A stretch of 64,000 nt of DNA from Nissolia schottii. Taxonomy: Eukaryota > Streptophyta > Magnoliopsida > Fabales > Fabaceae. Where the stretch lies: NCBI GenBank assembly GCA_003254905.1, contig QANU01111919.1, forward strand, positions 1 to 64,000. The letters run 5' to 3'. Made by a program: the position numbers and the translations under genes. Shown here in pieces: positions 1 through 10,910 of this stretch; the stretch's first letter is position 1, and every line of letters begins with the position of its first letter. The notes under the pieces are model-generated. The model was not told where the DNA came from. It saw only the letters and a program-made list of their open reading frames with translations, and did no database searches.

Positions 1-303
1 CCTTCCTCACTCGTTCAGGTAACCTCGTACCCTTTACGAATTACTTGTGAACAGTTCCTATACAAAAATATTTGTGTTTCTGCTAATTTATTATACCTAC
101 CAATCAACGTGAAGTTAATTAAGGTGGTAACCAATCTTAATCTTTTAATTAGTGATATTGAGTTTGAGTCCTATGATAAAAATTAAAAATATTTTTGGTG
201 GAAGATCCCTACGGTATATAAGAGAGTTTTTAGTCAAATTGAATTAAGTTGGTTGGATTTCTAATATTGGTTTAATCCAGACAAAAATAAAAAGCAAAAA
301 ATA
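1..303. other. AT-rich flank, no gene seen
   Basis: No ORF or RNA gene is recognisable. The last nine bases (295-303, CAAAAAATA) are the left target-site copy of the adjacent Mutator-like element. Confidence 0.5.
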
Positions 304-431
304 GAATTTTTTTTCTCTAGTGACACTGTTTCACAAAGAAATTACCAAATTACCCTCGTCTTCAAACATATTACCCATATACCACGGTTTGGGCTGACGT
401 GGCGTCCGCGGCACGCGTGGCGTGCCACGCA

Positions 432-579
432 GGATTCGCCAAACCAGTTGGCGAATTTGTGTTGAATTCGCCAACACGCTTGGCGAATTTAGTGCAACCG
501 AAAAACATTGATTTGCACTAAATTCGCCAACCGTGTTGGCGAATTCAACACAAATTTGCCAACCGGTTTGGCGAATCCT
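432..579. repeat. Palindromic TTCGCCAA/TTGGCGAA block in left terminal repeat
   Basis: Within the left terminal repeat, TTCGCCAA..TTGGCGAA palindromes recur and are arranged as a larger inverted repeat about a centre near 505. The arm is therefore self-complementary as well as complementary to the right arm (1439-1583). Confidence 0.85.
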
Positions 580-1438
580 GCGTGGAAAAAGTTTTTTTTT
601 TGTTTTTTGATTTGTTTAATTAAAATAAGCAAATATTAACCTATGTGCTATGTTATTTCTGATTTTTAATTGTCATCATTTTCTTGTTATTTCTGTGCCG
701 GTTGTGCAAAAGCCCATAGCCTGAATTCTGATTTACAAATATGTCATTTCTGTGCCTTTTAATTGTCATTATTTTCTTGTTATTTGATATATTCAATCTG
801 GGCTTCTGTGGTCACTAACTCTTGCTTGATTGCAGGCGTTGGACAATTTTAATACAGCGGTTGTTTTCCCGATCTATTATGCCTTGTTCACTAACTCTTG
901 CTCGTGGCACTCTATCACATCCCTTTTTTCTAATGTGTTGTCATAGGAAAAGCTTATTGACAACACATTAGTCTTTCAATTAAATAAATGTCAAAAAAGG
1001 AAAAACTTTTTAAAAGTATAAAATATAAATATAAGAACATTACAAAAAATAACAATAAGAGCTTGGTTAGCTCTAGTGCCATAAGCTCAATGCCATAAGC
1101 TTTGTATTTCAAAACGCTCTAGTCTCGCATTGGTTAGCTCACAAACCTTTTAAGTGTTTATATACCTTTAGTAGTTGTTGTATTGGTAAAAAGAGTTGAG
1201 AAAGGAGTTGGGCTCGCGCGCATGAGGCCAAGCCGTTTGGGCCATTTGAAGTTCAAATTGATGGATTCCCCCCGCGCGCACGATAAAGAGCGTCCCGGCC
1301 TTTTTGAATTTTTTTTTTGAATTTTCGTAACTTACCCGAGAACCCATGATTTTCGCGGGCTAACATTGCACATAGGTTAATATTTGCTTATATTTTAATT
1401 AAACAAATTAAAAAACAAAAAAAAAACTTTTTCCACAG

Positions 1439-1583
1439 GATTCGCCAAACCGGTTGGCGAATTTGTGTTGAATTCGCCAACACGGTTGGCGAATTTAATG
1501 CAAATCAATGTTTTTCGGTTGCACTAAATTCGCCAAGCGCGTTGGCGAATTCAACACAAATTCGCCAACCGGTTTGGCGAATC
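1439..1583. repeat. Palindromic TTCGCCAA/TTGGCGAA block in right terminal repeat
   Basis: Counterpart of the block at 432-579, with the same motif spacing and the same internal dyad around the CAATGTTTTTCGGTTGC centre. Small substitutions between the arms show they have diverged since the element formed. Confidence 0.85.
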
Positions 1584-1720
1584 CTGCGTGGCACGCCACG
1601 CGTGCCGCGGACGCCCCGTCAGCCCAAACCGTGGTATATGGGTAATATGTTTGAAGACGAGGGTAATTTAGTAATTTCATTGTGAAACAATGTCACTAGA
1701 GAAAAAAAATCCAAAAAATA

Positions 1721-4700
1721 CCTGCCCACTATAATGGACATTCCAAATCGCCAATACTACATGCATGATGTGATTAGGCTCTATATAATACATGACAATT
1801 GGCCATTACTTTATGTGCACTACATATAATCTAATATATTGTTGTTTTAAGTCATATATATATATATATACACACACATATATTTTGCTCCATGATAATG
1901 CATCACATATGTTTTGGTTCTAATCAATATCAGATATCCAATCGTTTGGAGGAAATGAAACAAGAGTATATTGATTAAAAAAATGGAATGGAAATGGAGG
2001 TTCCATGGAGGGAACTTTCTGAAAAGCAAAGACTTTCCCAGATACTATATTCTTTTGAAATTTGTGACCAGATGTTGCAAACTTTGTGACCACTATATAA
2101 TACAACTTTATTAGATAATGGTTAATGCCTTCAAAATTCATTCTCATGAAGCTTCAGTGAATATGAAAAAAATGTAGATTCCTTCACTTTTGTGATTCCA
2201 TTTCTTGGAACCAAGAATATGGGAAATGACATGTTCTTATTCCTTGTGTCGTTTGCATACATTCAACCATACACGCTCTGATCTTTTTGTCAATGATTCA
2301 ATTTTCTTTTGCACGCAAATTTTGATTTTATGATGTTTATAACATTTTTCTGAAGGAAATCAAAACAAATTAATTTTGAGACTTGTGGGAATTTAGAGAT
2401 CAATTGTCGTAACATAATCCCTCTATGAATGAAAAATTATAGTTGGCAAAATTCTATCTCTTACAAGCCCTACAGTCAGGTGGGTTTGGATTGGTCGAAT
2501 ATTTGCTAATAGAGGTCGAGTTTCTGAAATGTAAGCGAAAATAGTGAGCAAGCAATTATATGAAATTAGAATGTTATGAATACTTACTCAACGACACTAT
2601 GATGCATTAACCAATTTTTATTTAAATAAATTGTGCAGCCCACTTAAAACAATTCTAACATGAAAAAACCTTCCAATACATTCTTAAAAGAGTTATTTAC
2701 ACGGTTTTTCAATTAATTCCTTTCATTTAGATGACATTTCAAGTGGTGATGTTGATACATTATTAGATAACAATATAATTAGATAATAATATAAGACTTT
2801 TTTACTATATCAGAAAATTCCAATTAAATCATTCTTAAAATCAATTTAAACCATTTTATCAACAAAATCAGTGGCCAATACATCTCTTACATCCCTCCAT
2901 TTTAGAGGTAGGAGAGACTGTGTACCTTGCGTCCCAAACATCTCTTATGTATTTTTTTAGATGTATAAAAATTAGTTAAAAAATTATCTTAAAACAAAGA
3001 TAATTTTAAGTTTTATATTTTTATCTTCTTCTTCAAACATATTTTTATTCTTATTATCTCCGTATTTTCTGTTCCACTTCCCGAACACTGCTGCATCAAA
3101 GAAAACAAGACCCCAATTCTCAATCATCATATTGACATGTAACCACATATAGGCATTGACATGTAACCACATATAGGCATTGAAATATGTGATGATGATG
3201 TCAAAATGGCACTAATTTATGCCTAAAATTGAAGATCCATAAATATGAAGTAAGAAAGAATAAAAAGAAAAAGGGATTCGTTTAGGGACCAATAGCAACA
3301 TAGCCATGCAATTTAGACGTGGAAAGCTTAGGCACAAATGATAAAGACGAATGCAAAGATGGTAACCAGCTCACATATCTTTTCATTGATTGATTCTTTT
3401 CTGTTTTGTCTCTGCATTCCCAATTATCTCCCAATCGAATCTTGCTCAACAAAACGCACACGTAACCCTACCCACATGCCCCACCCACAAATATTCCTTT
3501 TTGAGAAAATCAAATCTTTTGTTTCCTTCCATATTCCTCTAATCTAATTATGTTCAACTTTAATATGTTTAGTAAAAACTAATTTGGTACGAGATTTGTA
3601 TCCATAGGAAAAGATTTAATAGTAGTAATTATAGATTCTTTGTGCGCGTACATAAATTGTAATTAAAGGGTAATTTTAAGAATTGGTCATTATCTATTTA
3701 CTTAAAAATAAGATAACAGGTTTTATTTCCACGTCAAGATTTTGTTACAAATGCACACATTAAATTAAAACATTAATACACAAATTATATTGAACCTAAA
3801 TGATAAGAAATGAGGAGACATGTGGTATGAATATGCTTGTTGATGATCTGGGTCAACCCAATGACTTGGCTTGGCCCAAAATTTCTGTGGTCAGATTTGA
3901 GTCATTAATTTAATTTACTGTTCTTTTTAAGATTGAGTTTGACTTATCCTTTGAGTTTACCCTAACTTGAAGTCATATAATTATTCAAAATCTATATTCT
4001 TTTAGTAATTAATGATAAATTATAAATTTTTGCATTTCAGTTAATATTTTTTTTATAAAATATTATGTATTTTTGTATTGACATAATTTATTTTAAAATA
4101 TGTAATGTAGAATATTTCTTAAATTTAATTTGCTACGTTTAAATCTTATGACTTTGTTATATGTAATATTCAAATACTAAATGTTATCTAAACATCGAGA
4201 TGAACCGATTTCACCCGGTCATAAAATTGGGTTAGTGCATGTTTTAATCAACTCGACCCAACTTGTTCCTTGTACACTCCTAAGTATGAATACATGGCAC
4301 ATTCAACTTAGATATTCATTATGGTCCTTTTTATTTGTTACTTTCACATATTTGGTAAATTCAAAAGTTAATTTATCTAAACACAATTGTGTGTTCATAT
4401 ATTTTAATTTTTTATGGACCTAAAAAGTAAAAGTAACAAATAAAAAAGACTAAAAGGATTATTAAAAAGTATTAGATATTGGATATATATATATATATAT
4501 ATAACTAAATAAAGATAAACCACTAAAAGTAATCAATTGGTGAGAGATTTGAGTAATTTACATTATCACTAGTTCAAAATTCAAATTTCATTGCTACCGA
4601 CAAATGTAAACAAGAGATGAGAAGGATAAGTAGATATATTAGATAAAATTAGATATTGGATCAAATTAGATTAAGCTAATTAGACATTACATAGATAGAC

Positions 4701-5090
4701 TAGATATATTAAGTAGATAGATTAGAGGTTGTGTTTAATTTTTATCCATTGACAATTTAACATTTTTTTACATTGTTAATCAATTAAATTTTGTTACATT
4801 AATATAAATAGTTAACATTGTCTTACATTTTTCAAAAGTCATAATTTTCAAAAGCCTTACACCATCAATGAATAGAAATTAAACTCTCCTATGTTTATCA
4901 AAAACAAGACATGTAGATAGATAAGATTATATATATTTTACAATAAATAGAAATTAAACTCGTAATAATGCAATTCCCATTACAAAAATAAGGCATGTTT
5001 GGCACGCAACTAGAGAGAGATTCTACGCCAACTTTATAGGAAGAAAAACATTAAAAAAAGGAAGGCGCCGTTGAACGCATGAGGACATTA
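1721..5090. other. Intergenic, AT-rich, no supported gene
   Basis: Short ORFs occur but none has recognisable protein character. Contents seen: TA/CA microsatellite at about 1855-1880, a 24-bp unit (ATTGACATGTAACCACATATAGGC) repeated twice at 3131-3178, and a TA run at about 4481-4503. The last few hundred bases are presumably the promoter of the SAM decarboxylase gene. Confidence 0.5.
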
Positions 5091-5118
5091 CCGTAATTTC
5101 GTCCTCATCTCAGCCCCC

Positions 5119-5127
5119 TATATAAAA
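5119..5127 (+). promoter_or_regulatory. TATA box of the SAM decarboxylase gene
   Basis: TATATAAAA lies about 160 bases before a strong 5' splice site (ATT|GTAAGT at 5280/5281) and is followed by a CT-rich stretch. This fits a transcription start near 5150. The exact start is not determined. Confidence 0.7.
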
Positions 5128-5149
5128 CCCTCTCTCCCTCCTTGTCTTT

Positions 5150-6127
5150 CCCATAAACCCAACCCATACCATACTCTTTGATTCCAATTCCCTACAATTT
5201 CCCTTCATATTTCACAACATCGTTTTTCTGAGTCAATTTCATTGAAATTCATCGCCGTTTCCCCAATTTCTTCAACCATTGTAAGTGCATTGCGATACGG
5301 TTTCGAAATTCGTTGGATTTTTGTATTTTTTGATAAAATTTCGATTTTTAATTTTGATTTTGATTGATTTAGGTTAATTTTGATTCGAGAGTCTGATAGC
5401 GAGAGGGGATATCTGAAAATCGTAGATTTTGCCTGATATTGTTTAGAATTGTAAGAATCAATTTTGTTATATGTATCAACTTCTCTTAATGATTGTTGTT
5501 TATGCTGTGCAGCTGGAGCATAAATATGATTCAGATTTTGAAAATCTTGAATGAATTTGAGATAGAATCTGTTTTGTCTTTCCTTTGAACAAACAATTTG
5601 TGATGATTGTTCTTAATCTAGAGGTTATCTTCTGTGATTTATTTTTGGTTATTTGCAAGATTTTCACCTGGATGAGATGTTAGCCTTCCTATGTGGTTAT
5701 ATATGTTTTCTTTGTCTATTGTTCTTGATTGATTGTTCTCTAGGGTTGTGAGCAGTGGGAGGGAGAATTGGGGTTTTTTAATTCTGAACATTGATTATAA
5801 AATTTGATTACTTGTTTCTCAAGTTTTATGGCTATTTCAGAATGCTATGTAATTTCTTGAAAAATTTGTTGAAAATTAGATGAGAGGATTCTTTATACTG
5901 CTATCTGCATAACTCTCCTTTACCTCTTTGTTACATTTGTGTTGACTGGTTAAGAAGATGGTGATGTATTCATGCTTTATTGAGGTTATATTATCTTATT
6001 ATATTTGGTGAATTTGTTCTGAATTGCAATTCTTCATTCATAATTTTATATATATTCCCTCATACCATAAGAGAAAAGCATAGAACTAATCTGTCATTGT
6101 TTTTGTGATTTATGCGAGAAGGTCTGA
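5150..6127 (+). other. 5' leader of SAM decarboxylase with intron
   Basis: A first non-coding exon is inferred from about 5150 to 5280, ending at ATT|GTAAGT. The leader intron probably runs to an acceptor just before the upstream ORFs, most likely the AG at 6116-6117 (TATGCGAG). That choice would make the in-frame ATG at 6112 intronic. A second small leader exon around 5373-5448 (donor TTGTAAG near 5449) cannot be excluded. Leader introns are usual for plant SAM decarboxylase genes, whose main ORF is intronless. Confidence 0.6.
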
Positions 6128-6136
6128 ATGAGCTAA
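6128..6136 (+). CDS. Tiny upstream ORF (Met-Ser-stop) of SAM decarboxylase
   Basis: ATG AGC TAA, whose last base is the first base of the next upstream ORF's ATG (sequence ATGAGCTAATGG). A two- to three-codon tiny uORF overlapping the small uORF by one nucleotide is the conserved arrangement in plant SAM decarboxylase mRNAs. In the known system, ribosomes that initiate here bypass the small uORF when polyamines are low, so the main ORF is translated. The regulation is taken from the family, not shown here. Confidence 0.85.
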   Translation: MS

Positions 6137-6386
6137 TGGAGTCTAAAGGTGGGAAGAAGAAGTCTAGTAGTAGTAAATCATTTTTGTACGAAGTTCCTCT
6201 CGATTACATCATTGAAGACGTTCGACCACACGGTGGAATCAAGAAATTCAGATCTGCTGCTTACTCCAACGTAAGTTCCTACCTCATTTATTTTGATAAA
6301 TGGAAAACAATTGGTATCAGAATGATTGAATTTTAGTTTTAACATTTGTTTTTCACCTTGTGCAGTGCATCCGCAAACCATCCTGA
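6136..6386 (+). CDS. Conserved 51-residue small upstream ORF of SAM decarboxylase
   Basis: Exons 6136-6270 and 6366-6386 flank an intron with GTAAGT at 6271 and TGCAG at 6361-6365; the product is 51 residues. The peptide starts MESKGGKKKSSSS, continues through FLYEVPLDYIIEDVRP and ends IRKPS. It is clearly the conserved-peptide uORF found in front of plant SAM decarboxylases. In the known family the peptide represses translation of the main ORF when spermidine or spermine is high. Residues PLDYIIEDVRPHGGI and the final RKPS are intact, so repression is likely functional. The in-frame ATG at 6112 would add eight codons but is probably intronic, and the one-base overlap with the tiny uORF favours 6136. 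Confidence 0.93.
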
Positions 6387-6558
6387 GATTTCCGTGGTTG
6401 TGATATAGCCCCCTTGATTTTGAACACTGCGATTATTATTCTAGTCTCCCCCTCCTTCTCCTTCCCCCTCTCCCCCTCCCTCTTCCTGTCCCCTGCCTTG
6501 CTTTACTTTTTCTGCAGTTCTCTATCTGCACAACAACGTTCTGTTTCTTCGAGTCAAG

Positions 6559-7647
6559 ATGGCCTTGACTGCCTCAGCTATTGGTTTTGAAGGATACGAA
6601 AAGAGGCTTGAGATATCATTTTTCGAGTGTGGCATGTTTGTTGATCCTGAAGGATTAGGCCTCCGAGCATTGTCGAAAGACCAGCTGGACGAGATTCTGA
6701 AACCAGCAGAGTGCACTATAGTTGCCTCGCTGTCAAATGATCACGTTGATTCTTATGTCCTTTCAGAGTCAAGCCTGTTTGTGTATCCTTACAAAGTGAT
6801 CATCAAAACTTGCGGGACGACGAAATTACTTCTGTCCATCCCTGTCATTCTGAAGCTGGCTGATGCTCTTGACATTACTGTGAAATCTGTGCGCTACACT
6901 CGAGGAAGCTTCATTTTCCCTGGGGCACAGCCATTCCCTCATCGCAGCTTTTCGGAGGAAGTTGCTGTTCTTGACAGCTACTTTGCTAAGCTTGGTTCCG
7001 GTAGCTTGGCTTACGCAATGGGTGACCCTGACAAGTCACAGATTTGGCATATCTACTCTGCTTGCGCGCTGCCGAAAGGATCACCAGAAGCAGTCTATAG
7101 CCTTGAGATGTGCATGACTGGTTTAGATAAGGAAAGGGCATCCGTTTTCTTCAAGCAAAACACTAGTTCGGCAGCTATGATGACCGAAAACTCTGGAATC
7201 AGGAAGATCCTTCCACAATCCGACATATGCGATTTTGAATTCGACCCATGTGGATATTCAATGAACGGAATCGAAGGGAGCGCGTTATCCACAATCCATG
7301 TAACACCAGAAGATGGTTTCAGCTACGCAAGTTTTGAAGCTGTGGGCTATGATTATGAAGACATTTCCCTGACTGAACTTGTCGAGAGGGCCTTGGCATG
7401 CTTCTGTCCATCTGAGTTCTCGGTTGCTCTGCACAGCGACAAGCACAGCGAGAAGCTTTCCGACAAGTTTCCCCTGGAGATCAAAGGATACTACTGTGGA
7501 GAGAGGAACACCGAAGTGCTTGGAGCAGGAGGTGCAGTTGTGTACCATAGCTTTGTTCAAGCTGATGGTGGTGCATCTCCCAGGTCTACTCTGAAATACT
7601 GCTGGAGTGAGGATGATGAGAATGAAGAGGAAGTGGGAGAGATATAA
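6559..7647 (+). CDS. SAMDC: S-adenosylmethionine decarboxylase proenzyme
   Basis: The 362-residue intronless ORF has the normal length for the plant enzyme. It decarboxylates S-adenosylmethionine to supply aminopropyl groups for spermidine and spermine synthesis in the cytosol. The proenzyme self-cleaves in LSESSLF at Glu70|Ser71, and Ser71 becomes the pyruvoyl cofactor. Other expected active-site residues are visible: FEGYEK near the N-terminus (Phe10, Glu11, Glu14), Cys85 in KTCGTTK, Ser234 in GYSMNG and His247 in the TIHVTPED segment. The C-terminus is acidic ([10 protein letters not shown]). Translation is probably controlled by the two uORFs upstream. The ATG at 6559 is the first in frame and matches the usual MA(L/M) start. 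No damage is seen. Confidence 0.98.
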   Translation: MALTASAIGFEGYEKRLEISFFECGMFVDPEGLGLRALSKDQLDEILKPAECTIVASLSNDHVDSYVLSESSLFVYPYKVIIKTCGTTKLLLSIPVILKLADALDITVKSVRYTRGSFIFPGAQPFPHRSFSEEVAVLDSYFAKLGSGSLAYAMGDPDKSQIWHIYSACALPKGSPEAVYSLEMCMTGLDKERASVFFKQNTSSAAMMTENSGIRKILPQSDICDFEFDPCGYSMNGIEGSALSTIHVTPEDGFSYASFEAVGYDYEDISLTELVERALACFCPSEFSVALHSDKHSEKLSDKFPLEIKGYYCGERNTEVLGAGGAVVYHSFVQADGGASPRSTLKYCWSEDDENEEEVGEI

Positions 7648-7706
7648 GTTCTGGACCTTAATCTTCTCTTGTGTTTTAGTTTTTGCCTGTTAAGTTTTAT
7701 TAATTG

Positions 7707-7712
7707 AATAAA
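7707..7712 (+). terminator. Candidate polyadenylation signal of SAM decarboxylase
   Basis: AATAAA 60 bases after the stop codon. A second AATAAA-like cluster lies at about 7824-7830. Plant signals are loose, so this is only a candidate. Confidence 0.45.
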
Positions 7713-8399
7713 TTTGGAGGTATTTTGTTCTAGTTTCAAATATTTTAGGATTTGTCCCAGGGATTACTAGAAGAGCTATAGCTCCTCAATAAGGGTGTTG
7801 CTCCTGTAATTTGATGCTATATAAATAAATACATATTATATAATTCAATCTTCTATATTGTTGTGGTTATGATATTACTGTATGAATCAACAAGAAAATA
7901 CAATCTGATATGACTTATCTCTACAAGTTAAATATATTTATACTTTTTCATAAAATTGATTTCCATTGGAGTTTTCACATCCAACGAAAATGAAGGCGAT
8001 AGATTTGCAGGGCTGTGAACTCTTTGCAAATACACATCAAGCTAATGCATTTACATGAGACAACTATATTTATATGAAATGGCAGCATGAACTTTATTAT
8101 GGGTATGATGATGCACACAATCATTGAGTGAAAGTTGCGTATAGCTTTGAGAGAGGACACAAGGACAAGTGTAAAGGGAAATTGCGTAGGTCCTTCAAAC
8201 CTTTGTCAACCGGTATTACTGGAACAGGGGACACATGAACCGTGTGATTGCTATATGCCACAAAGTTCTATTACGTCAAGCTACTTGATGAAATTACATG
8301 TCGACTCCATCTTTGAAACCCTAACAAACTAAATGAATAGATTTTAAGTGTTGTCATATATATATATATATGACATCCTACCATTAATATACAGTACTA

Positions 8400-8441
<42 letters not shown>

Positions 8442-9220
8442 GTTATTATTAATTTTTTTAAGAAAAAATTATCTTTTTGCTGGACTAGTCGTGATGCATT
8501 TGTTTGGTCCTCCACAGGCGTGTTCAAGGACACATGTCATGCCACTCCTAGAAAGGAGTTCTGCACTTGTTGACCAGTAAAGATGTGGAGGAGATCCATT
8601 CCTAATTCCCAACTCCTACTAGCTATAGATGAATTATTTTTATTTATTATTGAGTAATACTAGGAAAATTTTAATTTGATGTTATAGCTGAAAATCTTGG
8701 ATAGAAAAGTCTATATACACATTAATCACTAGGTTCACTCATAGATGCACCAAACGTTTCCTGCTTAATGCTGCTAACTATGATTCCGCATGTTTACTTC
8801 AGTCTGTTGAATACATAAAATATATATTTTTTTACAACGAATTATGGATATTCTAATAGGTCAAATGGTTTAGAATTTAGAATTTATTATAAAGTCAAAC
8901 TGTCTATATCATACTTGATGCATTACTCTAGATCTAAATAAAAGTATAGTGGATGCAAGAGTGAGATTCACACAAGCATATAGTTTTAATAAGTTACAGA
9001 ATGAGGAAAATAAGTGGTTATGAGGAGATTCAGTTTTGCTCTAAGATCTTAGAAATAGGAATTATGAACTACACATTGCTGGGTCAACAAGTGCTGAATG
9101 AATCCCCTTTGTTTAGAATGGGACAAATGTAATTCCTTGCAACAATATATGGGAAAATAAGGAGCTACATTGAAATTTTCAGTTCTGATTTAGCCATTAA
9201 TCAAATTAATGGAAGGGAAA
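7713..9220. other. Intergenic with microsatellites, no supported gene
   Basis: Holds the end of the SAM decarboxylase 3' region, a TA run at about 8355-8372 and an (ATT)n microsatellite at about 8400-8450. Short ORFs on both strands look random. Confidence 0.5.
8400..8450. repeat. (ATT)n microsatellite
   Basis: About 16 ATT units with one G interruption near the end. Confidence 0.95.
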
Positions 9221-9226
9221 ACAGAA

Positions 9227-9232
9227 CACGTG
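9227..9232 (+). promoter_or_regulatory. G-box / ABRE-type element (CACGTG)
   Basis: AACACGTGTT lies 27 bases before the TATA box of the KIN-like gene. The ACGTG core is the classical abscisic-acid response element bound by bZIP factors, which suits a gene of this family. Function is inferred from position. Confidence 0.6.
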
Positions 9233-9258
9233 TTGAGCAATGCAATATTCTTAGAAGC

Positions 9259-9267
9259 TATATAAAC
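9259..9267 (+). promoter_or_regulatory. TATA box of the KIN-like gene
   Basis: CTATATAAA about 120 bases upstream of the ATG at 9384, followed by an A/C-rich leader. Confidence 0.7.
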
Positions 9268-9383
9268 CAACAGGGTAGAACATTAATCTTCATTACAAAC
9301 ACACACAAAACAACTCTTGATATCTATCTATAATTAATACTCTCTCTTTATTACATTTTTTTTAGCAAAAAAAACAAGAAGAT

Positions 9384-10011
9384 ATGGATTCCCAGAAGAT
9401 GAACTACAATGCTGGAGTTGCCAAGGGCCAAACCCAGGTTTAATTCCTTTTCTGTTCATTAATCTACATATATAATCCTTATGTTTTTGAGGTACAAGAA
9501 CATTTTTATGCTGATTAAAATAATAATAATTGCATATGATTTTGTGTGTCTAACAGGAGAAGGCTAGCAACATGATGGACAAGGCTAGTGATGCTGCCCA
9601 GTCTGCCAAAGAATCCATGCAAGAGGTTATTTAAATTTCATTAGTATAAACATATGAGCTAGATTGAAATACATTATTGCCAGGAGTTTAATTTGAGAAA
9701 GAAAAATTTTGGTGCTGACGTAGCGCACACATGGTTCTGACATGGATTGTCACGTTGGCATTTTCTATTAGTTAACACTAAATTGATATTGATTTGAAAC
9801 GTGTCTAAGGATAAGGGGTAAACCAATGTGTCTAAGGCATCTACTAATGCTAGAATCCTCATGAAATATCAGACATGTAGTTTCTGCATAAATTAAATTT
9901 GACCAAAACATTAATTTATGAATTGTTTTTTATTTTGTGTAGGCTGGTCAGCAGATGAAGGCCAAGGCACAAGGAGCAGCTGATGCAGTGAAGGACACAA
10001 TGAACAAGTGA
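9384..10011 (+). CDS. KIN1/COR6.6-like stress-induced small hydrophilic protein
   Basis: Three exons, 9384-9437, 9557-9625 and 9943-10011, join in phase through GT..AG introns to give 63 residues. The product starts MDSQKMNYNAGVAKGQTQ and ends KDTMNK. It has no Cys or Trp and is rich in Ala, Gln, Lys and Met, with repeated KA..D/KD patterns predicted to form an amphipathic helix. Size, AGxAKGQ start and two-intron structure match the KIN1/KIN2/COR6.6 family, small LEA-like proteins induced by cold, drought or abscisic acid. Pollen-coat-like members of the same family are also possible. The G-box and TATA box just upstream support regulated expression. The biochemical role of the family is uncertain. 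Confidence 0.88.
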
Positions 10012-10910
10012 AGATTGATATATTGATCTCTCACTTTTGCTGGATTTGGTTTCATTAACATTGTTACGGCATGCCTTGCTGATTCAACTTTAGATATATT
10101 TTATATATGTCTCAGCTAGTCTCTATAGGGCATTTTTCATAATTTGATTCCATTTCATTACAAATGTAATCATTTTCTTCTTCTTTTTTTTTTGTTTTTC
10201 ATCCATAAGTCTCGTGAAATCAAATTCATTAATGAGAATAGATTTTTGAATTCCAATTTCAGTCCTTGAAGCAAATTTCCTTCTTATTGATATGTGATAA
10301 GTATAAAGTGACCATAGAAATTCTAATAATATCCACTAGTTGATGCAAAATTTGACCTAAAACAACAACTTTGGATGATTTCGACCTAAAGATCTATATT
10401 TGGTCTTGCTTTCTTGAATTATAAAATTGCAAGTGTATTAATAAAGAAGTGTTATTATAAAAATATTTCAATCAATTTTAACAAGCAATATAGCCTATGA
10501 TCATACTTGAATGAACAATGATGAAACACCAAAATGTATTTAGATGTTCTAATCATCTACCACAATTAATTGTTGGAGTTATCACAATGCTCTCACTTGA
10601 TGGGGTGCATGGAGGGTAGATGCATGTAGTCTTATTTTCATAAGTAGAGAGTGCTTCTAAGATTTGAATCGGTGGCTTCCATCCAAGTCACAAGACGTTA
10701 ACCTTACCGTTAAATAAAAAAGAAATGAAAAAATATATCAAGTTATGATAATTAAATCACCATGAGGTAACCATTTATGTTTCTAGAATACCGCATACTT
10801 CACTATGGAAATTAAAGAACTATAGTCTATACAACTGATAAATGTAGTAGGATAAAAGTTAGAGTACCAAAAGACAACTTTGATTTATTGGATTTTCTTT
10901 TTTCTTCTCT
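10012..10910. other. Convergent intergenic space, no supported gene
   Basis: Lies between the 3' ends of the KIN-like gene (+) and the dehydrogenase gene (-). It should contain both 3' untranslated regions. Nothing else is recognised. Confidence 0.5.

Larger units (their letters stand above)
304..1711. mobile_element. Non-autonomous Mutator-like element with long terminal inverted repeats
   Basis: The 1408-bp element is bounded by an exact 9-bp direct repeat, CAAAAAATA, at 295-303 and 1712-1720, the target-site length typical of Mutator-like elements. Terminal inverted repeats of about 350 bp lie at 304-655 and 1361-1711. They share the outer GATTTTTTTTCTCTAG end, the GC-rich segment around GTCCGCGGCACGCGTGG, and the inner sequence around AATATTAACCTATGTGC. 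The roughly 700-bp interior holds no transposase ORF, so the element would need a transposase in trans. The superfamily assignment rests on target-site length and long terminal repeats, not on protein homology. Confidence 0.85.
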
